From positions 305,415 to 369,414 of the forward strand of contig NW_027152195.1 in assembly GCF_004359215.1 (NCBI RefSeq): a DNA stretch of 64,000 nt. The letters run 5' to 3'. How positions within the stretch are numbered: position 1 is the stretch's first letter; each line of letters begins with the position of its first letter. A program made the translations under genes and the position numbers. Positions 53,886 to 64,000 of this stretch are shown piece by piece. Under the pieces are notes generated by a model. It was not told the DNA's origin and ran no database searches. It saw only the letters and a list, made by a program, of their open reading frames with translations. The DNA comes from Bremia lactucae (Eukaryota; Oomycota; Peronosporomycetes; Peronosporales; Peronosporaceae).

Positions 53886-56027
53886 ATGGTAAATTTTGGC
53901 CTTCGGCTGCGCGATAATGCGGTTGCCGAGTGGCATGGTGATTACCTAGACTACGATCGACTAAAATTGCTGCTAGAGCAGCAGCAGATCGATCGAGCTC
54001 TCATATCTTCGAGCACAACATTGGAAAGACGAGCACCTCCGCCGGACGCTGAAGGCAATGTATTCGGAGGTCACAAATGGCGCCTTACGGACACGGCGCA
54101 CTTCGGCAAAAAAGTCAGCTGTAAACTTGCTTTCTTGCGTTGGCCTGAGTCACCACCCATTTCGGCGGAATTGGAGCAGCTGCAACCGCTTCTTTCCTCA
54201 CCTATTGCCTTTGAGGAGACGCTAGAGCACGAGTACATGAAGGTAGAGCATGCTTATGTACGCCACGCAGCTCAGCTATTGGAGCAGCTCGACCATTTGC
54301 GCGCACAGCATCGATCAGACGCACCGGCTACGGCTCAGGAATCGCTAAAAAATGCGCTTGTCGATTTGCATCGCTTGTTGCACTTGCTCCACAACTTTGC
54401 ACTGCTGAACTACACTGGATTTGTAAAAATTCTCAAGCGCTACGACAAAACTGCAAGCCCTCCGTCGGATAAGTACGAAGCGAAGAAAGCCAAACTTCAG
54501 ACATTCGAATTTGCCAAAGCCGAACAATGTTCCAAACTCTTAACGCAATTGGAAGAGCTTTTTGCCCATTGGTATTGTGATGGAAATAAAACTGTTGCAG
54601 TGGCGACGCTGATGACAAAGAAGGAGGACTTTGTTAACTGGGGTCATATTTACCTTGGCATCAAAGCTGGATCGTGCCTCATTTTGTTGATGTGGGTGTG
54701 CTGGGACTCGCTTGTGGTGCCTACGTTTCACAGTGGTCGGCGAAATCATCTGATTGACCTCGTACGTACTCGAGCTTATCCAGTCTACCGCGGCATTGGC
54801 TGCTTGCTCCTGCTTCATTGGCTAATAGGATTATCATTTTATGTCTGGCGAGCTGCACGGATCAACTATCGCTATATTTTTGAGTTAAACCCAAGGCGAG
54901 TGCAATCGTTCCCGCAGGTGTTTAATGACGCAACTAACATGGCAATTGTGTACTTGGCAAACGTATTGTTATATTACAAGGTAGTCAATGGCTACTTTCC
55001 CGAAAAATTGTTGCATCGTGGCTATTATCCACTCGCGCTGTTCCTGTATACATTTTACTTTTACGCCATTCGACCGTGGGGACAGCAATTTGGTTTGATG
55101 CGAACTGTGTGGGAAGTTGTCTGCTCGCCGCTTTATCCCGTCACGTTCTTCCACACTTTTGTGGGAGACTATCTCACGAGTACTGTTAAAGTTACGCAGG
55201 ATGTAAGCTGGTCGCTTTGCTTTTTCGCTACAAAAGAATTCTTACAAAAGGATTTCGTTCCACCTGGCGTAAAGACAACCGCATTGCTAGTAGAGGCTCC
55301 TTCCTGCGCTAAGAACGTGTATTACGTGAATGTTGTGGTGCCATTAGTCTGTGTGCTACCGTTGTGGTGGCGCTTTCTGCAAAATCTTCGCCGTGTGTAC
55401 GATACGAAAACATGGTGCCCACACTTGCCAAATGCGGCTAAATATGCTCTTACACAGGTCGTTGTACTCTTTGGCTTGTTCCATCCCCTGCGCAACAACA
55501 ATAGCGAAGAAGATGCGTCACAAGTGCGATTATTTGTAATCACGTGGCTTATCCTGTTCACAACAAGTTCACTTTATGCGTGGGTTTGGGATGTGACCAT
55601 GGACTGGGGACTTGGTCGCCCGCAATTTCATTTTTTAGGCGATTCGCAAATGTTTTCGCACAAATGGGTCTATTATGTCGCGATCGTGTTCGACCTTTTC
55701 TTACGATTTGCATGGACTTTAACGCTTATTCCCCCACGTGGAGCTACATGGTTGCCACTCTATTTGCAGCCTTTTACGATGGTAGTGGAATTATTCCGTC
55801 GGACATTCTGGAGCTTTTTTCGATTGGAGAACGAGCATCTGCGTAACACGCAGGGATTCCGTCGCGTTGACTTTATCCCGCTTCACTACGACCACGGGGT
55901 TGGTGAGCTTAATAAGAAGAGCGACGAAGTGGAACAATTAGACTTTCGAATATTTACACTTAAAATCTTGGCGGTGCTTTTCACTGTATTAGGACTAAGC
56001 GTTGTTGCGATCGTCATTGAGCGTTGA
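53886..56027 (+). CDS. SPX-EXS phosphate exporter (XPR1/SYG1/PHO1-like)
   Basis: A multispanning membrane protein of 713 residues that would export inorganic phosphate under control of inositol pyrophosphates sensed by its SPX domain. The start is the ATG at 53886 (MVNFGLRLRDNAVAEW), which matches SPX N-termini; the frame extends 24 bases upstream but only to a TTG. The SPX domain covers about residues 1-200, with DYLDYDRLKLLLEQ and the ligand-binding helix LNYTGFVKILKRYDK at about 174-188. Membrane segments begin near residue 257 (GIKAGSCLILLMWVC). The EXS domain follows to about 690 with the typical WVWDVTMDWGLG. There are no introns and no damage. It is paired with CHMP1 and followed by LTR debris. 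Confidence 0.93.
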   Translation: MVNFGLRLRDNAVAEWHGDYLDYDRLKLLLEQQQIDRALISSSTTLERRAPPPDAEGNVFGGHKWRLTDTAHFGKKVSCKLAFLRWPESPPISAELEQLQPLLSSPIAFEETLEHEYMKVEHAYVRHAAQLLEQLDHLRAQHRSDAPATAQESLKNALVDLHRLLHLLHNFALLNYTGFVKILKRYDKTASPPSDKYEAKKAKLQTFEFAKAEQCSKLLTQLEELFAHWYCDGNKTVAVATLMTKKEDFVNWGHIYLGIKAGSCLILLMWVCWDSLVVPTFHSGRRNHLIDLVRTRAYPVYRGIGCLLLLHWLIGLSFYVWRAARINYRYIFELNPRRVQSFPQVFNDATNMAIVYLANVLLYYKVVNGYFPEKLLHRGYYPLALFLYTFYFYAIRPWGQQFGLMRTVWEVVCSPLYPVTFFHTFVGDYLTSTVKVTQDVSWSLCFFATKEFLQKDFVPPGVKTTALLVEAPSCAKNVYYVNVVVPLVCVLPLWWRFLQNLRRVYDTKTWCPHLPNAAKYALTQVVVLFGLFHPLRNNNSEEDASQVRLFVITWLILFTTSSLYAWVWDVTMDWGLGRPQFHFLGDSQMFSHKWVYYVAIVFDLFLRFAWTLTLIPPRGATWLPLYLQPFTMVVELFRRTFWSFFRLENEHLRNTQGFRRVDFIPLHYDHGVGELNKKSDEVEQLDFRIFTLKILAVLFTVLGLSVVAIVIER

Positions 56028-56240
56028 TAACAAATCAATAAGGAATAGTGAGGTCATGAAGAATTAAGCAAGAATTGTCGATGAGAACCGTTCTAACGAG
56101 CCAGCCAAAATTATAATTTAGTTGGTATAAACTTCAAGGATTCGCTTGACTACTAGGACAGCATCTTACATAAGCAATTTCAATAAAAAAAAAGACTGAT
56201 CAATGGATACTAGTACAAACAGCAGGCTGAAACAGATTTG

Positions 56241-56675
56241 TCCCGTTACAGAAGTATTATTTCCTATTAGAGGAATAATAAATATTGTTTCCTATGAGAG
56301 GAATATATAAAGAAGTACAAAACTATTGTCTTCATTAATTTTGACTTAAATACTCCAAAATTACCAAATTTGGTAGTATTGATGCAATAAGACATTAGCT
56401 CTATTGATTAGTTGAAAGTGTAACGAAAATTGTTTCTCTATTGATTAGTTGATTTTAAGTATAAATCAACCGCTCCAATCGTTATAAGACACGATTGTTC
56501 GTTGCGCAAAGAGGCGCCATAGTTAGTTAGTTATTGTTATAATAAGTTCAGAAGATCGTTACGTTGGAAACTAAATATATTAATACAGCTTTATTTTTTC
56601 GCTATCCTAAAGCCTTAGCCTAGACCTTTAAGTTTTACTCCTTAGCTTCATAAGAAACCTTCCTCAATATCTTTG
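56241..56675 (+). repeat. Family B LTR, left part, interrupted by element E
   Basis: It matches 46837-47085 and 39906-39985 at its start and, inverted, 46480-46775 in its later part. It resumes at 63821 after element E (cttcctcaatatctttg joining tgtacgtgaaggttcgaggcac). It may be 5'-truncated by a few bases. Confidence 0.7.
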
Positions 56676-56996
56676 TGTAACGAAGCTAGAATATCCCGTC
56701 ACTAGCTTACACGAACCCTTAAGGAAGCTTTCAGCCTAAGTATTAGGTACCATATAAAATTCAATTTTATTCAATTTTATCATGATTTTAATCGTACTAA
56801 GACCGACCGTGTTCCCGCTTTTCGGGAACCTCTTATTCTCAAATAATTTATTAGTGGTCCATGTTAAATCTTCTGGCCCCCAATAATGAACCAATAATAA
56901 CTTGTTACGCTGTGCCCCTTCTCCGAGCACAGCACCTGCCTACAAATGTAATTATTTATTTTATTTTGTTTTAATTCTGTAATGTGGCCCATTACG
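56676..56996 (+). repeat. Family E 5' LTR
   Basis: The LTR is 321 bp, begins TGTAACGAAGCTAG and ends CCCATTACG. It is colinear with 63498-63820. Confidence 0.88.
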
Positions 56997-57143
56997 TCAC
57001 CCGTCTCAAAATCGCACACACCAACGTGCGTGCTCGATGTCTAAACTTTGACATTCACAACTGAAGCCATGATGACGGAGCACACGACCCACAACCTACG
57101 AGTACCCCCGACAGCCATCAGCGGGAGTGCGACCATCCACATG

Positions 57144-57700
57144 AAGGACCAACAACTCATCCCTTGGGCGCTTTACGACTTGTCCGAAACTCACACTCCG
57201 GACTCGCTTGCAACGATGCAGGACGACTTTTCGGCGTTCTCGCGGTTTACGCGAAAAATAGTCCTGAGAACGTTGCTTACGAACCTTTGGAAAGTTCCTG
57301 GTGCGCCTTCATCCAGCGTTGGAACCGGATGATCAAGGATGGAAGAAACGTTCCACAATGGCTTGCCAATCTAGAGGACATTCGCCCCGATCACTCAATC
57401 GAACCGGTGCATTACGCGAAAAAGTATGCGAGAAAACGCTTGGAATAAGGACCAAATGTACTATGTCCACGTCAACGAGGGGTGTCGCTCTTGCGGCTCG
57501 GTGCCACGTCCATCTTACGATGAATGTCAAAAACACCTCGCTTGTTATCCACTCAGCGAACGCGAGCAAGCCTGGATCGGCAAGTACGAGCGCAGTCGCT
57601 ACGAACGGCTTACTGCAGTTATTCGTAGCGCGCCTCGATGGCATCACCACTCTCGGCAGCGACATAAAGCCTTAGGGATTCAGCAGTTACCAACCTAGGC
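57144..57700 (+). pseudogene. Extra ORF upstream of gag in family E; unknown
   Basis: With two frameshifts a protein-like frame runs MKDQQLIPWALYDLSE, YAKNSPENVAYEPLESSW, CAFIQRWNRMIKDGRNV, PQWLANLEDIRPDH, then a Cys-containing part, GCRSCGSVPRPSYDECQ, and ERSRYERLTAVI. The pairs CRSC and, 10 residues on, DEC...ACY could hold zinc. The W-x-AFI ... WL-x2-L-x2-IR pattern recalls the conserved block of the family A antisense ORF, but the resemblance is short. Gypsy elements do not normally have an ORF here. The shifts lie near 57235 and 57440. Confidence 0.4.
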
Positions 57701-57716
57701 GCGAGTTAACCCGCGC

Positions 57717-57850
57717 CACGCTTCATCGGTCCGTTCAAGGTTCTTAAGGCGATCGGCGATGCCCACACGCTGGACATTTCCTCATCGTTGCGGCTTCATC
57801 CGACGCTCTACGTCGGGCGGCTGAAGAATATCGCCCGGCTACGTTTCACG
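57717..57850 (+). pseudogene. Stray integrase GPY/F segment before gag
   Basis: The frame reads RFIGPFKVLKAIGDAHTLDI, then LHPTLYVGRLKNIARL, a clear integrase C-terminal GPY/F segment. It is in the sense direction but upstream of gag, where it does not belong, and is followed at about 57880 by gag. It is a rearranged or captured piece of another Gypsy pol. Confidence 0.7.
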
Positions 57851-57879
57851 GGTTGGGCTGGTAAACTGAACTTGCTTCC

Positions 57880-58620
57880 CGCCTTGCTTAAAACAAGATC
57901 GATTGTCGGTAAATCGATGTTTCCATGAAGTCGACATCGCCATCGAATCGAGGCATCTCGAGACGCCCCAGTCGAAGGTCTGCTTCCTCCTTTCTCGTTT
58001 CACTGAGAAAGCCAAGGCATGGGCCCGTGGTAAGCTCGTCGTGGACGAGCACGCGTTCCCCACCCTGGATGCCATTCAGGATGACCTTCGTCTTGGCTTT
58101 GGGCCACCGCAAGAGGAGAAAATGGTGCGCTCAAAATTCCTGTCCATGCCCAGGGTAAAATGGCGATGCGCGACTGCGTGCGGATGGCTCGCCCTCTGGA
58201 ATCGTGTATCACGACACATCCCATGAACATTTACACACAGGTGAGTGTCTTCTTAGTGGGCGGCATGCGTGAAGGGCAGACCCGCTTATCGCTTGAGCGT
58301 GCGGAGCCTGCCACATTGGAGGAGGCCTTTGCCATTTTCCTCCGAGCGGACTTAAGGGACACCAAGGCTTATACAAAGCCATCGTATGTCACCGTCGCCC
58401 GGCCCTCTGGTCCGGAACCAATGGATATCGACGCGATCAAGTCGTCGGGGAGACCGACGACGTGCGACTCCCTATAATGGTGACACTCGCATCAGGCATC
58501 AAATGGTTGCTTTCGCTGTCGAAAGCCAAGGCATCGCGCGGCATTCATTGTCGGCGTATGTTGTAGACGCTCATCATGAGGGCACAACCCCAGCCGCACG
58601 TCCAAAATAACGGTCGGGAC
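57880..58620 (+). pseudogene. Family E gag, broken
   Basis: The capsid-like part reads [36 protein letters not shown] and [18 protein letters not shown], then after a shift near 58145 [19 protein letters not shown] and LEEAFAIFLRADLRDTKAY, ending EPMDIDAIKSS. That layout is typical of Gypsy Gag. A zinc-knuckle relic, CFRCRKPRHRAA, near 58510-58545 lacks its last Cys. Confidence 0.75.
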
Positions 58621-58699
58621 TAGTGGATGCAGGGCGCTCTACTGGTTGGAAGGAGATTTGGGCTCCCGGTGGCAGACCGACCTTCCAGTCCCACGTGCT

Positions 58700-61600
58700 G
58701 TGTGCACGGTTAAATGCCACCGCTACAAGTGGTAATTCACGTCTGATTATTGTCAATTTGCATTTCGCCGTGTCTGGCGACCTCTACGAGCGCTCCAGGA
58801 TTCAGGAGCGACGAGCAGTTTATTTTTGTGGAACCTGTTACGAATGCTGCATCCCTGCATTCAGGTCGACCGTACGGGGCCGAGGTGTCTGCGGTTATTA
58901 AGCAGCCTCCCGTCCAAACAGTGCCTGGGTGGGTGACGGGTCTAACTTGTATTGTAAACTTTGGCTAGTACCACCCCTGGGCTCGGCGCCGGAAGGAGTA
59001 ATGGAATACCCGGTAGCTGTGAAGGGAGCCGCTTCATCGTGTCACATAGCGTGGCACGATAAGAATACTGCCTTATCCCGGTTCCGGACCCGATAAGGTC
59101 CAAAGATACTGTGTTCACATACCCCCCACCCCGGGGGCGACTGGAAAGTATAGTACCCAGCATTCCGGCCTGCAATGGGCCTGTACAAGGGAACGTCAAA
59201 TTGGCAACCGGGTTATCACATCGCGTTTCGCGACGCGAAGTGTCATTGCCGTATCCGTTTGACGATTTTCGCAGTACTGATGATATCTTAATTATCGCGA
59301 TGAGCTATGCATTCGGTTGCATCCTGGGCATGCCGTGGTTGGCACGTTATAAGCCTCAGATCGACTGGTTAGCAACATCAGTGAGACGTCGATGCAAGCT
59401 CGACGTCAGTGAAGTGTTTACCCATCTCTTGGTATCCATAAGTAACTGGCCCACTGTCACAGTCGTGGAATGTAAATCTACGACGCCTGCGGTACACAGA
59501 GCGAGCGATGGCTCTTTCTGTACTGCTTGTTCTGTCCTTCTGGATACCAGTGACAGAGACTCCTCGCTTCACAGCGAGGAGAAAATGCGGATGAGCAGCA
59601 GCTCCCGCGAGAGGACGACGCGGTCGAGCAGGGTTTCTCTTGCGTCAACATGGCGATCAAACAGGGGTTCCCGCACGTCCATGCAGTGGTGGAACGGGGT
59701 TCCCATCTTTGCCCATCGTGGTTGAGCAGGGGCTCCCACACGAGAATGACGTGGACGGACAGGGATCCTTCGTGAGAACGTGATGGTCGAACCGGGGTTC
59801 CCATCATCACCCATTGTGGTCGAACCAAAGTTTTCACATGGGCAATTTGTGGTCGAGCAGGGGTCCCAAACAGGTTTATGGCGGTCGAGCAGGGGCTTTC
59901 GCATCAAGTGTCGACGGTCGAGCATGAATTACTCCCGTCACGTGTTTGCGGTATCATGGATGAGGACATGCAATGCAATAGAGGGGGGTGAGAGCTCATC
60001 ACCTGGCTACGGTTTGCCAGCTTCGAGTATCGAATCGAAGCACAACGGGGACACAAGCATCGAATATTTAGCGTTGGAATGTGTTTACGCTATTATTTAC
60101 GTGGAAGGGAGTCTACAAAGGCGCCAATACATTGAAGTCGCGAGTCCACCTCGTGATGCGCCATCGATTACACGCCTTCCAGGACTCTCCTGAAGCCTTT
60201 CCTACGTGACTTTAAGGGAGGCACTGTGGAACAGGTATGTTTGATCATCAACGAGGTGGTTACCGCGACATACGAAGAGCAAATAACGCGACCTCGAAGC
60301 GCTGAGCCAAGTCAGCGCGTGAAGCACAATTTGCGTCACGGTCGTTGGAGACTCTGCGAGAATCTGGTAACCCAGTCTACAACATTGCTCGTGAGTATGC
60401 AGATGTATTCCTGGACACGATTCCGGCTGAACTTCCTGCTGATCGTGGTGTTTGGCACGAAGTTGACCTCGAGCCAGGTTCGAAGTGTTGCATGAGACGG
60501 CAGTGGCCGTTGCCTTGAGATCAAGTCAAGGCTATTTGACGAATTCTTCAAAGGCCGCCACAAGGCGGGTCATGTGCGCAAAAGTACCTCGCCACATTCG
60601 AGTCCAACCTTCTGCGTAAAGAAGGCCACGGGAGGCTGGCATATCGTGCATGTGTTTAATAAGCTAAATGATGCCACTATTCCTGCACAAACACCTATCC
60701 CCAGGAAGGACATGTTGCGAAACTCCATGTCAGGAAGCTTCAACTTCAGTGCCATCGATCTAATCGATGGCTCCTATTAGATCCTGATGCGACCGAGCAA
60801 CATACCACTCACAGCGGTGAGTACCCCGAGTGGCATTTTATGGCAATGGCTGTCACAAGGGTTGAAGAATGCACCGGCCACTTTCAACGGCATGGTGTCT
60901 CAAGTGTTGAAACCACTCTGGGACTTCGCTTCTAGTTTCTTCGCTGATATCTTCGTCCATAGTCGTGCTGAGAACAATTTCAGCGATATCTAAGTTCACC
61001 TTCAACACTTGAAACAGGTGTTACAAGTCATGCGAGACAAAAAGTTGTACGGGAATCCCAAATAGTGTGTCTTTCGTGCACCGAAACTTCCGGTGCTCGG
61101 TTGCTATGTGAGTAAGTCGGGAGTTCGAGCTGATCCAGGAGAACGTGTCGTCAATCTGTTCTAGGCCAAGAACCTTACGGAGTTGCGTCAGTGGCTCGGC
61201 TTGGCCAATAACTTCATAAGTATACGAAGGATTATGCCGGTTCTATACAACCTTTGTCACCTCTTTTGAAGGAAGACGCCACGTTGTCGTGGCGTCCTGA
61301 GCACCAAACAGCCTTCGAAGCAGTATAGAAGAGCCTGGCTTCAGCGCCAGTGTTGGTCCTTCCAGACGACTCCAAGCCATTCCACGTGGTATGCGATGCA
61401 AGTGACTTCGCAATTGGCTGTGCCCTCATGCAATTTGATGATGGGGGCCGCGAGTCGAGATTTATCAGTCATGACAGATGAAGCCAGCGAAGAAGAACTA
61501 TTCAGTTCATGAAAAGGAGTTGTTAGCGGTACGCACTCATCAAGTACCGCGTTCACCTGCTTGGGAAACGCACCTATGCTTTGTATACCGATCATGCATC

Positions 61601-62864
61601 GCTGCGCACAACGATGAAGACTCCGAACTTATCCCAACGGATGGCACGGTGGCTGTCCATCGTTTCCGAGAACAACTTTGTCGTGCACTACAAACCGGGC
61701 AAGACCAATATCCTTGCTGATGCTCTATCACGACGTCCCGACTACGATCCTCGGACCGCGTTGAGTCGCCAGGTGACTAACGACGATGAAGAAAGATGTG
61801 CGATGTGTATATCGCTGAATTTAATTCGGGTCACCCCGAGCTGGGATTATTCGACGAAGTATTCCTTGCTTACGAGAATGATTTTGATTACGCGGATGTT
61901 ATCGCTTATCAACGCGCTCCCCCAGTGATGTTGCACGGGGAGCTCTGTCACGAAACAAGCGTGATCAATTCAACGGAACAGTTTAGACAGTGACTTGCTT
62001 CTGTACAGCATCGAGCACTTTGATGCTCGTCTTACAGTCGTCGCCAACGACTCAGATTTGCGTGCTCAGATTTTTCACGAGTATCACGATGTTCCAACTG
62101 GTGGCCAATTAGGCCACAAATAGACTTTCGCGGCTGTGTCTCGCGACCAAGTGGGTACGCAACTGGAATCGTACATGCGAAATCTGCCAACGGGTAAAGC
62201 CATCTCCATCGTCGCAGGCCCCCCTGCGATCATTGTCGATAGCACCTGAAGCTTGGCGTTCTCTTTCTAAGGACTTTATCTTCGGGCTCGCGCCCCATAG
62301 TCAAGACGAAATGGGTGTTCTGGTATTTGTCGACAGATCCAGCAAGATAACAAACCTGGTGCCTGTTCACGCTACGCTCACCGCGACAGAGACCGCGGTG
62401 CACTTCATTGACGCTGTGTTTCGCATCACGGCTTGCCGGATATTAATGTTTCGGACCTTGTTCCAAAATTCACATCCGCATTTTGGACGTCACTTTTCAA
62501 GCTTCTCGGGACGAACTTGCAGATGTCAACCGCGGCCCATGTGGAAACGGATGGGAAAACCGGGCGCGTGAATCCAGTCCTTAAAGATGTTCTTGGAGTT
62601 ATGCTACCTCCTTCACGAGTTGGAGAGCATTTTTACCACTTGCTGGTTCGCACTCAACAATGCTGTACACGCGTCAACAGGGTTGACGCCATTTTTATGA
62701 ACTCCGCTCAACACTCTAGAGTACCTTCTCTTCTTGCCGCTGGTCGCCCCACGGCGCCCCATGGCTCCACTCTGGCAGCCCACGGTATTTTAAGCGCGAA
62801 TATAGTTATCCGATCCAAGGCGAAGTCTGCTGTTTTGACCCCACGTGGTGTGGCGTCCCCGTAA
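58700..62864 (+). pseudogene. Family E pol: protease, RT, RNase H, integrase, broken
   Basis: The protease near 58780-58830 has RALQDSGATSSLF with the intact DSG site; its later part near 59320-59370 has ILGMPWLARYKPQIDW. The minisatellite follows. RT (60230-61000) includes VFNKLNDATIPAQTPIPRKD, and at its active site (about 60935) SFFADIFVHS replaces YFDD, losing one catalytic Asp. RNase H lies near 61375-61740 (YTDHASLRTTMKTPNLSQR). The integrase zinc region is near 62060-62200. The catalytic part from 62233 has DFIFGLAPHSQDEMGVLVF, but later ETDGKTGRVN replaces TERVN, losing the Glu. No convincing chromodomain is seen by 63497. Confidence 0.85.
59620..59943. repeat. 33-bp minisatellite, nearly ten units, in family E pol
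   Basis: Units begin gtggtcgagcaggggttccc and most are 33 bp; some are 31, 32 or 34. In frame they encode an 11-residue repeat of the form VVEQGFPHxxx. The array sits between protease and RT. Confidence 0.88.
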
Positions 62865-63497
62865 TCTCGATGAACTGCGCAGCCACTTATTGACCCGTCT
62901 TCGGATACGCGTTCACCTACTAGCTACTACGCGCCGATTGAGTCAGCGCGACCACTTGATGACATAGTTGTGTCGGAGGTTTATTCTCTAACGTCCAGTC
63001 ATCACCCGGTTTGTACGTGATGCACTGCAGTCTGCTGTGAATAAACAGAACGAGAATGCAGATAAACATCGTTAAAAACACATGAGTAAGTAAAGGTGAT
63101 CGTGAATTATTATCTCAAACTTCTCGTACGGAGAGGAACCTCGAGCGCCAGGTTTTTGGTCATGGGACCGCAGCCGCGTCCAATGTTATCGGTTACCTGA
63201 GGAGAAGGAGATTTCCATCTTCACGGAATCGTTCTGTGAAGATCGCGTTGGAGTTAAAGCTCGCGAGCCATGAGCTCACTCATGTATGGCGAGCTGTTGT
63301 GCGTCGGGGTCGCTGATCTCATCAGCGACGCGACGAACGCCTCTCCCGAGATCGCTGCGAGGCGACTGAGGGCATCCCACTCAGCACCAGTGAGATTGGG
63401 GAAGCTCGCATGTCCAGAAGCAAATCTGGAGCGTCGAAATATGATGATTCGCTCATCCCAAACTCGGGCATGGGAAGGACTACTAAGTGCTTACAGG

Positions 63498-63820
63498 TGT
63501 AACGAGGCTAGAACATCCCGTCACTAGCTCACACTAACGCTTGAGGAACTTTCAACGTATGTTTTAGGTACCAAGTAAAATTTAGTTTTATTTAATTTAT
63601 ATAAATATTTTTTTATTTTACTAAGTAAGAACGTGTTCCCGCTCTTCAGGAACCACTTATTCTTAGGTGATTCATTAAAAGGTCCATATTGGGTCTTCTG
63701 GCCGCCAATAATGAACTTATAATAATTTGTTTAGCTGTGCTCTCTATCCGGGCACAACAGCTGCCTACAAATGTAATTATTTATTTTGTTTGCTTTAATC
63801 CTGTAATGTGGTCTATTGCA
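63498..63820 (+). repeat. Family E 3' LTR
   Basis: The LTR is 323 bp, begins TGTAACGAGGCTAG and ends GTCTATTGCA. It is followed by ctttg, the target duplication. Confidence 0.88.
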
Positions 63821-64000
63821 CTTTGTGTACGTGAAGGTTCGAGGCACTCCAAGTTCAAGGGATTCAGGGATTCGTAGAATCAAGAAGCAATTAAAGCCCA
63901 AGAGTATGTACCTTAGAAAGGCTTCTATCTCTCATAGATCAATGCGCAAGCCTTAGGAAGGCACAAGACGCTTTAAGATCAAAATAGGAATTGCACTTTA
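63821..64000. repeat. Remainder of the family B LTR, then family C LTR sequence (minus)
   Basis: The first 27 or so bases continue the B LTR interrupted at 56675. From about 63848 to the window end the sequence matches 40095-40250 of the family C LTR in minus orientation (words cccaagagtat, ccttagaaaggctt and atgcgcaagccttag). It continues beyond the window. Confidence 0.65.

Larger units (their letters stand above)
56676..63820 (+). mobile_element. Family E Gypsy element, full length, with perfect target duplication
   Basis: The element is 7145 bp with LTRs at 56676-56996 and 63498-63820 and a 5-bp duplication ctttg on both sides (56671-56675 and 63821-63825). Internal order on the plus strand is an extra ORF region, a stray GPY/F segment, gag, protease, a 33-bp minisatellite, RT, RNase H and integrase. 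Unlike families A, C and D, no antisense frame is seen before the 3' LTR. The coding is broken throughout, with RT and integrase active sites changed. Confidence 0.92.

Noticed and set aside
54345..55561. Several minus frames inside the SPX-EXS gene
   Set aside because: They are shadows of a well-supported gene on the plus strand. No antisense pattern like that in the Gypsy elements is seen.
1..64000. Secreted effector genes (RxLR-EER or Crinkler type), expected in such genomes
   Set aside because: I looked among frames with a hydrophobic start and found no RxLR-EER or LFLAK-type motif.
1..64000. tRNA, rRNA or CRISPR arrays
   Set aside because: No cloverleaf, conserved rRNA word or regularly spaced repeat array was noticed by eye. 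The tandem repeats seen are minisatellites in coding or LTR sequence.

Overview
The window looks like a repeat-rich stretch of an oomycete nuclear genome, most likely a Peronosporaceae species (Phytophthora or downy mildew type). This is inferred from three things. The few host genes have very short introns or none and tight spacing. There are several families of chromodomain-bearing Ty3/Gypsy elements. A mitochondrial nad7 piece fits a protist that encodes nad7 in its mtDNA. The exact species cannot be read from the sequence.

Only four intact protein genes are convincing. A TCTP homologue (19731-20273, minus) and a bZIP transcription factor (20621-23080, plus, two small introns) form one divergent pair. 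An ESCRT-III CHMP1/Did2 protein (53103-53732, minus) and an SPX-EXS (XPR1/SYG1/PHO1-like) phosphate exporter (53886-56027, plus) form the other. They are two small gene islands in transposon debris.

The rest is nested, decayed Gypsy material, sorted here into five provisional LTR families. Family D is present as element 1 (720-8562), element 2 (9830-16616, perfect 5-bp target duplication gcgtt), two minus-strand partial copies (25370-30233 and 30661-36488) and one LTR at 45452-45979. Family A is present as LTRs at 146-596, 24110-24563, 39288-39716 and 52463-52915, a 3'-half element at 36655-39716 and a minus-strand relative at 47106-52262. Family C has LTRs at 18316-18773 and 39986-40453 and a minus-strand element interrupted by a mitochondrial insertion at 42319-43577. 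Family B is LTR fragments only. Family E is a complete-length element, 56676-63820, with target duplication ctttg, inserted in a B LTR. Every gag-pol here is broken by frameshifts, stops or deletions.

The most interesting signal is a convergent antisense reading frame between the pol chromodomain and the 3' LTR of the Gypsy elements. It is seen in families D, A and C. In D it is about 470 codons: a basic N-terminus, an acidic/serine-rich stretch, a conserved middle block, a coiled coil and a Ser/Arg/His-rich tail. Its 3' half lies antisense to the integrase-chromodomain linker. Between two diverged copies the antisense frame is better conserved than the sense frame. In family A a block about 55% identical between two copies lies beyond the sense stop codon, so pol coding cannot explain it.

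Other structural points are an apparent 4.5-kb near-identical tandem copy that starts exactly at a single N (30234), which is probably an assembly artefact; an 859-base N gap inside the mitochondrial insertion; a 33-bp minisatellite in the family E pol; and conserved palindromes in the A and D LTRs.
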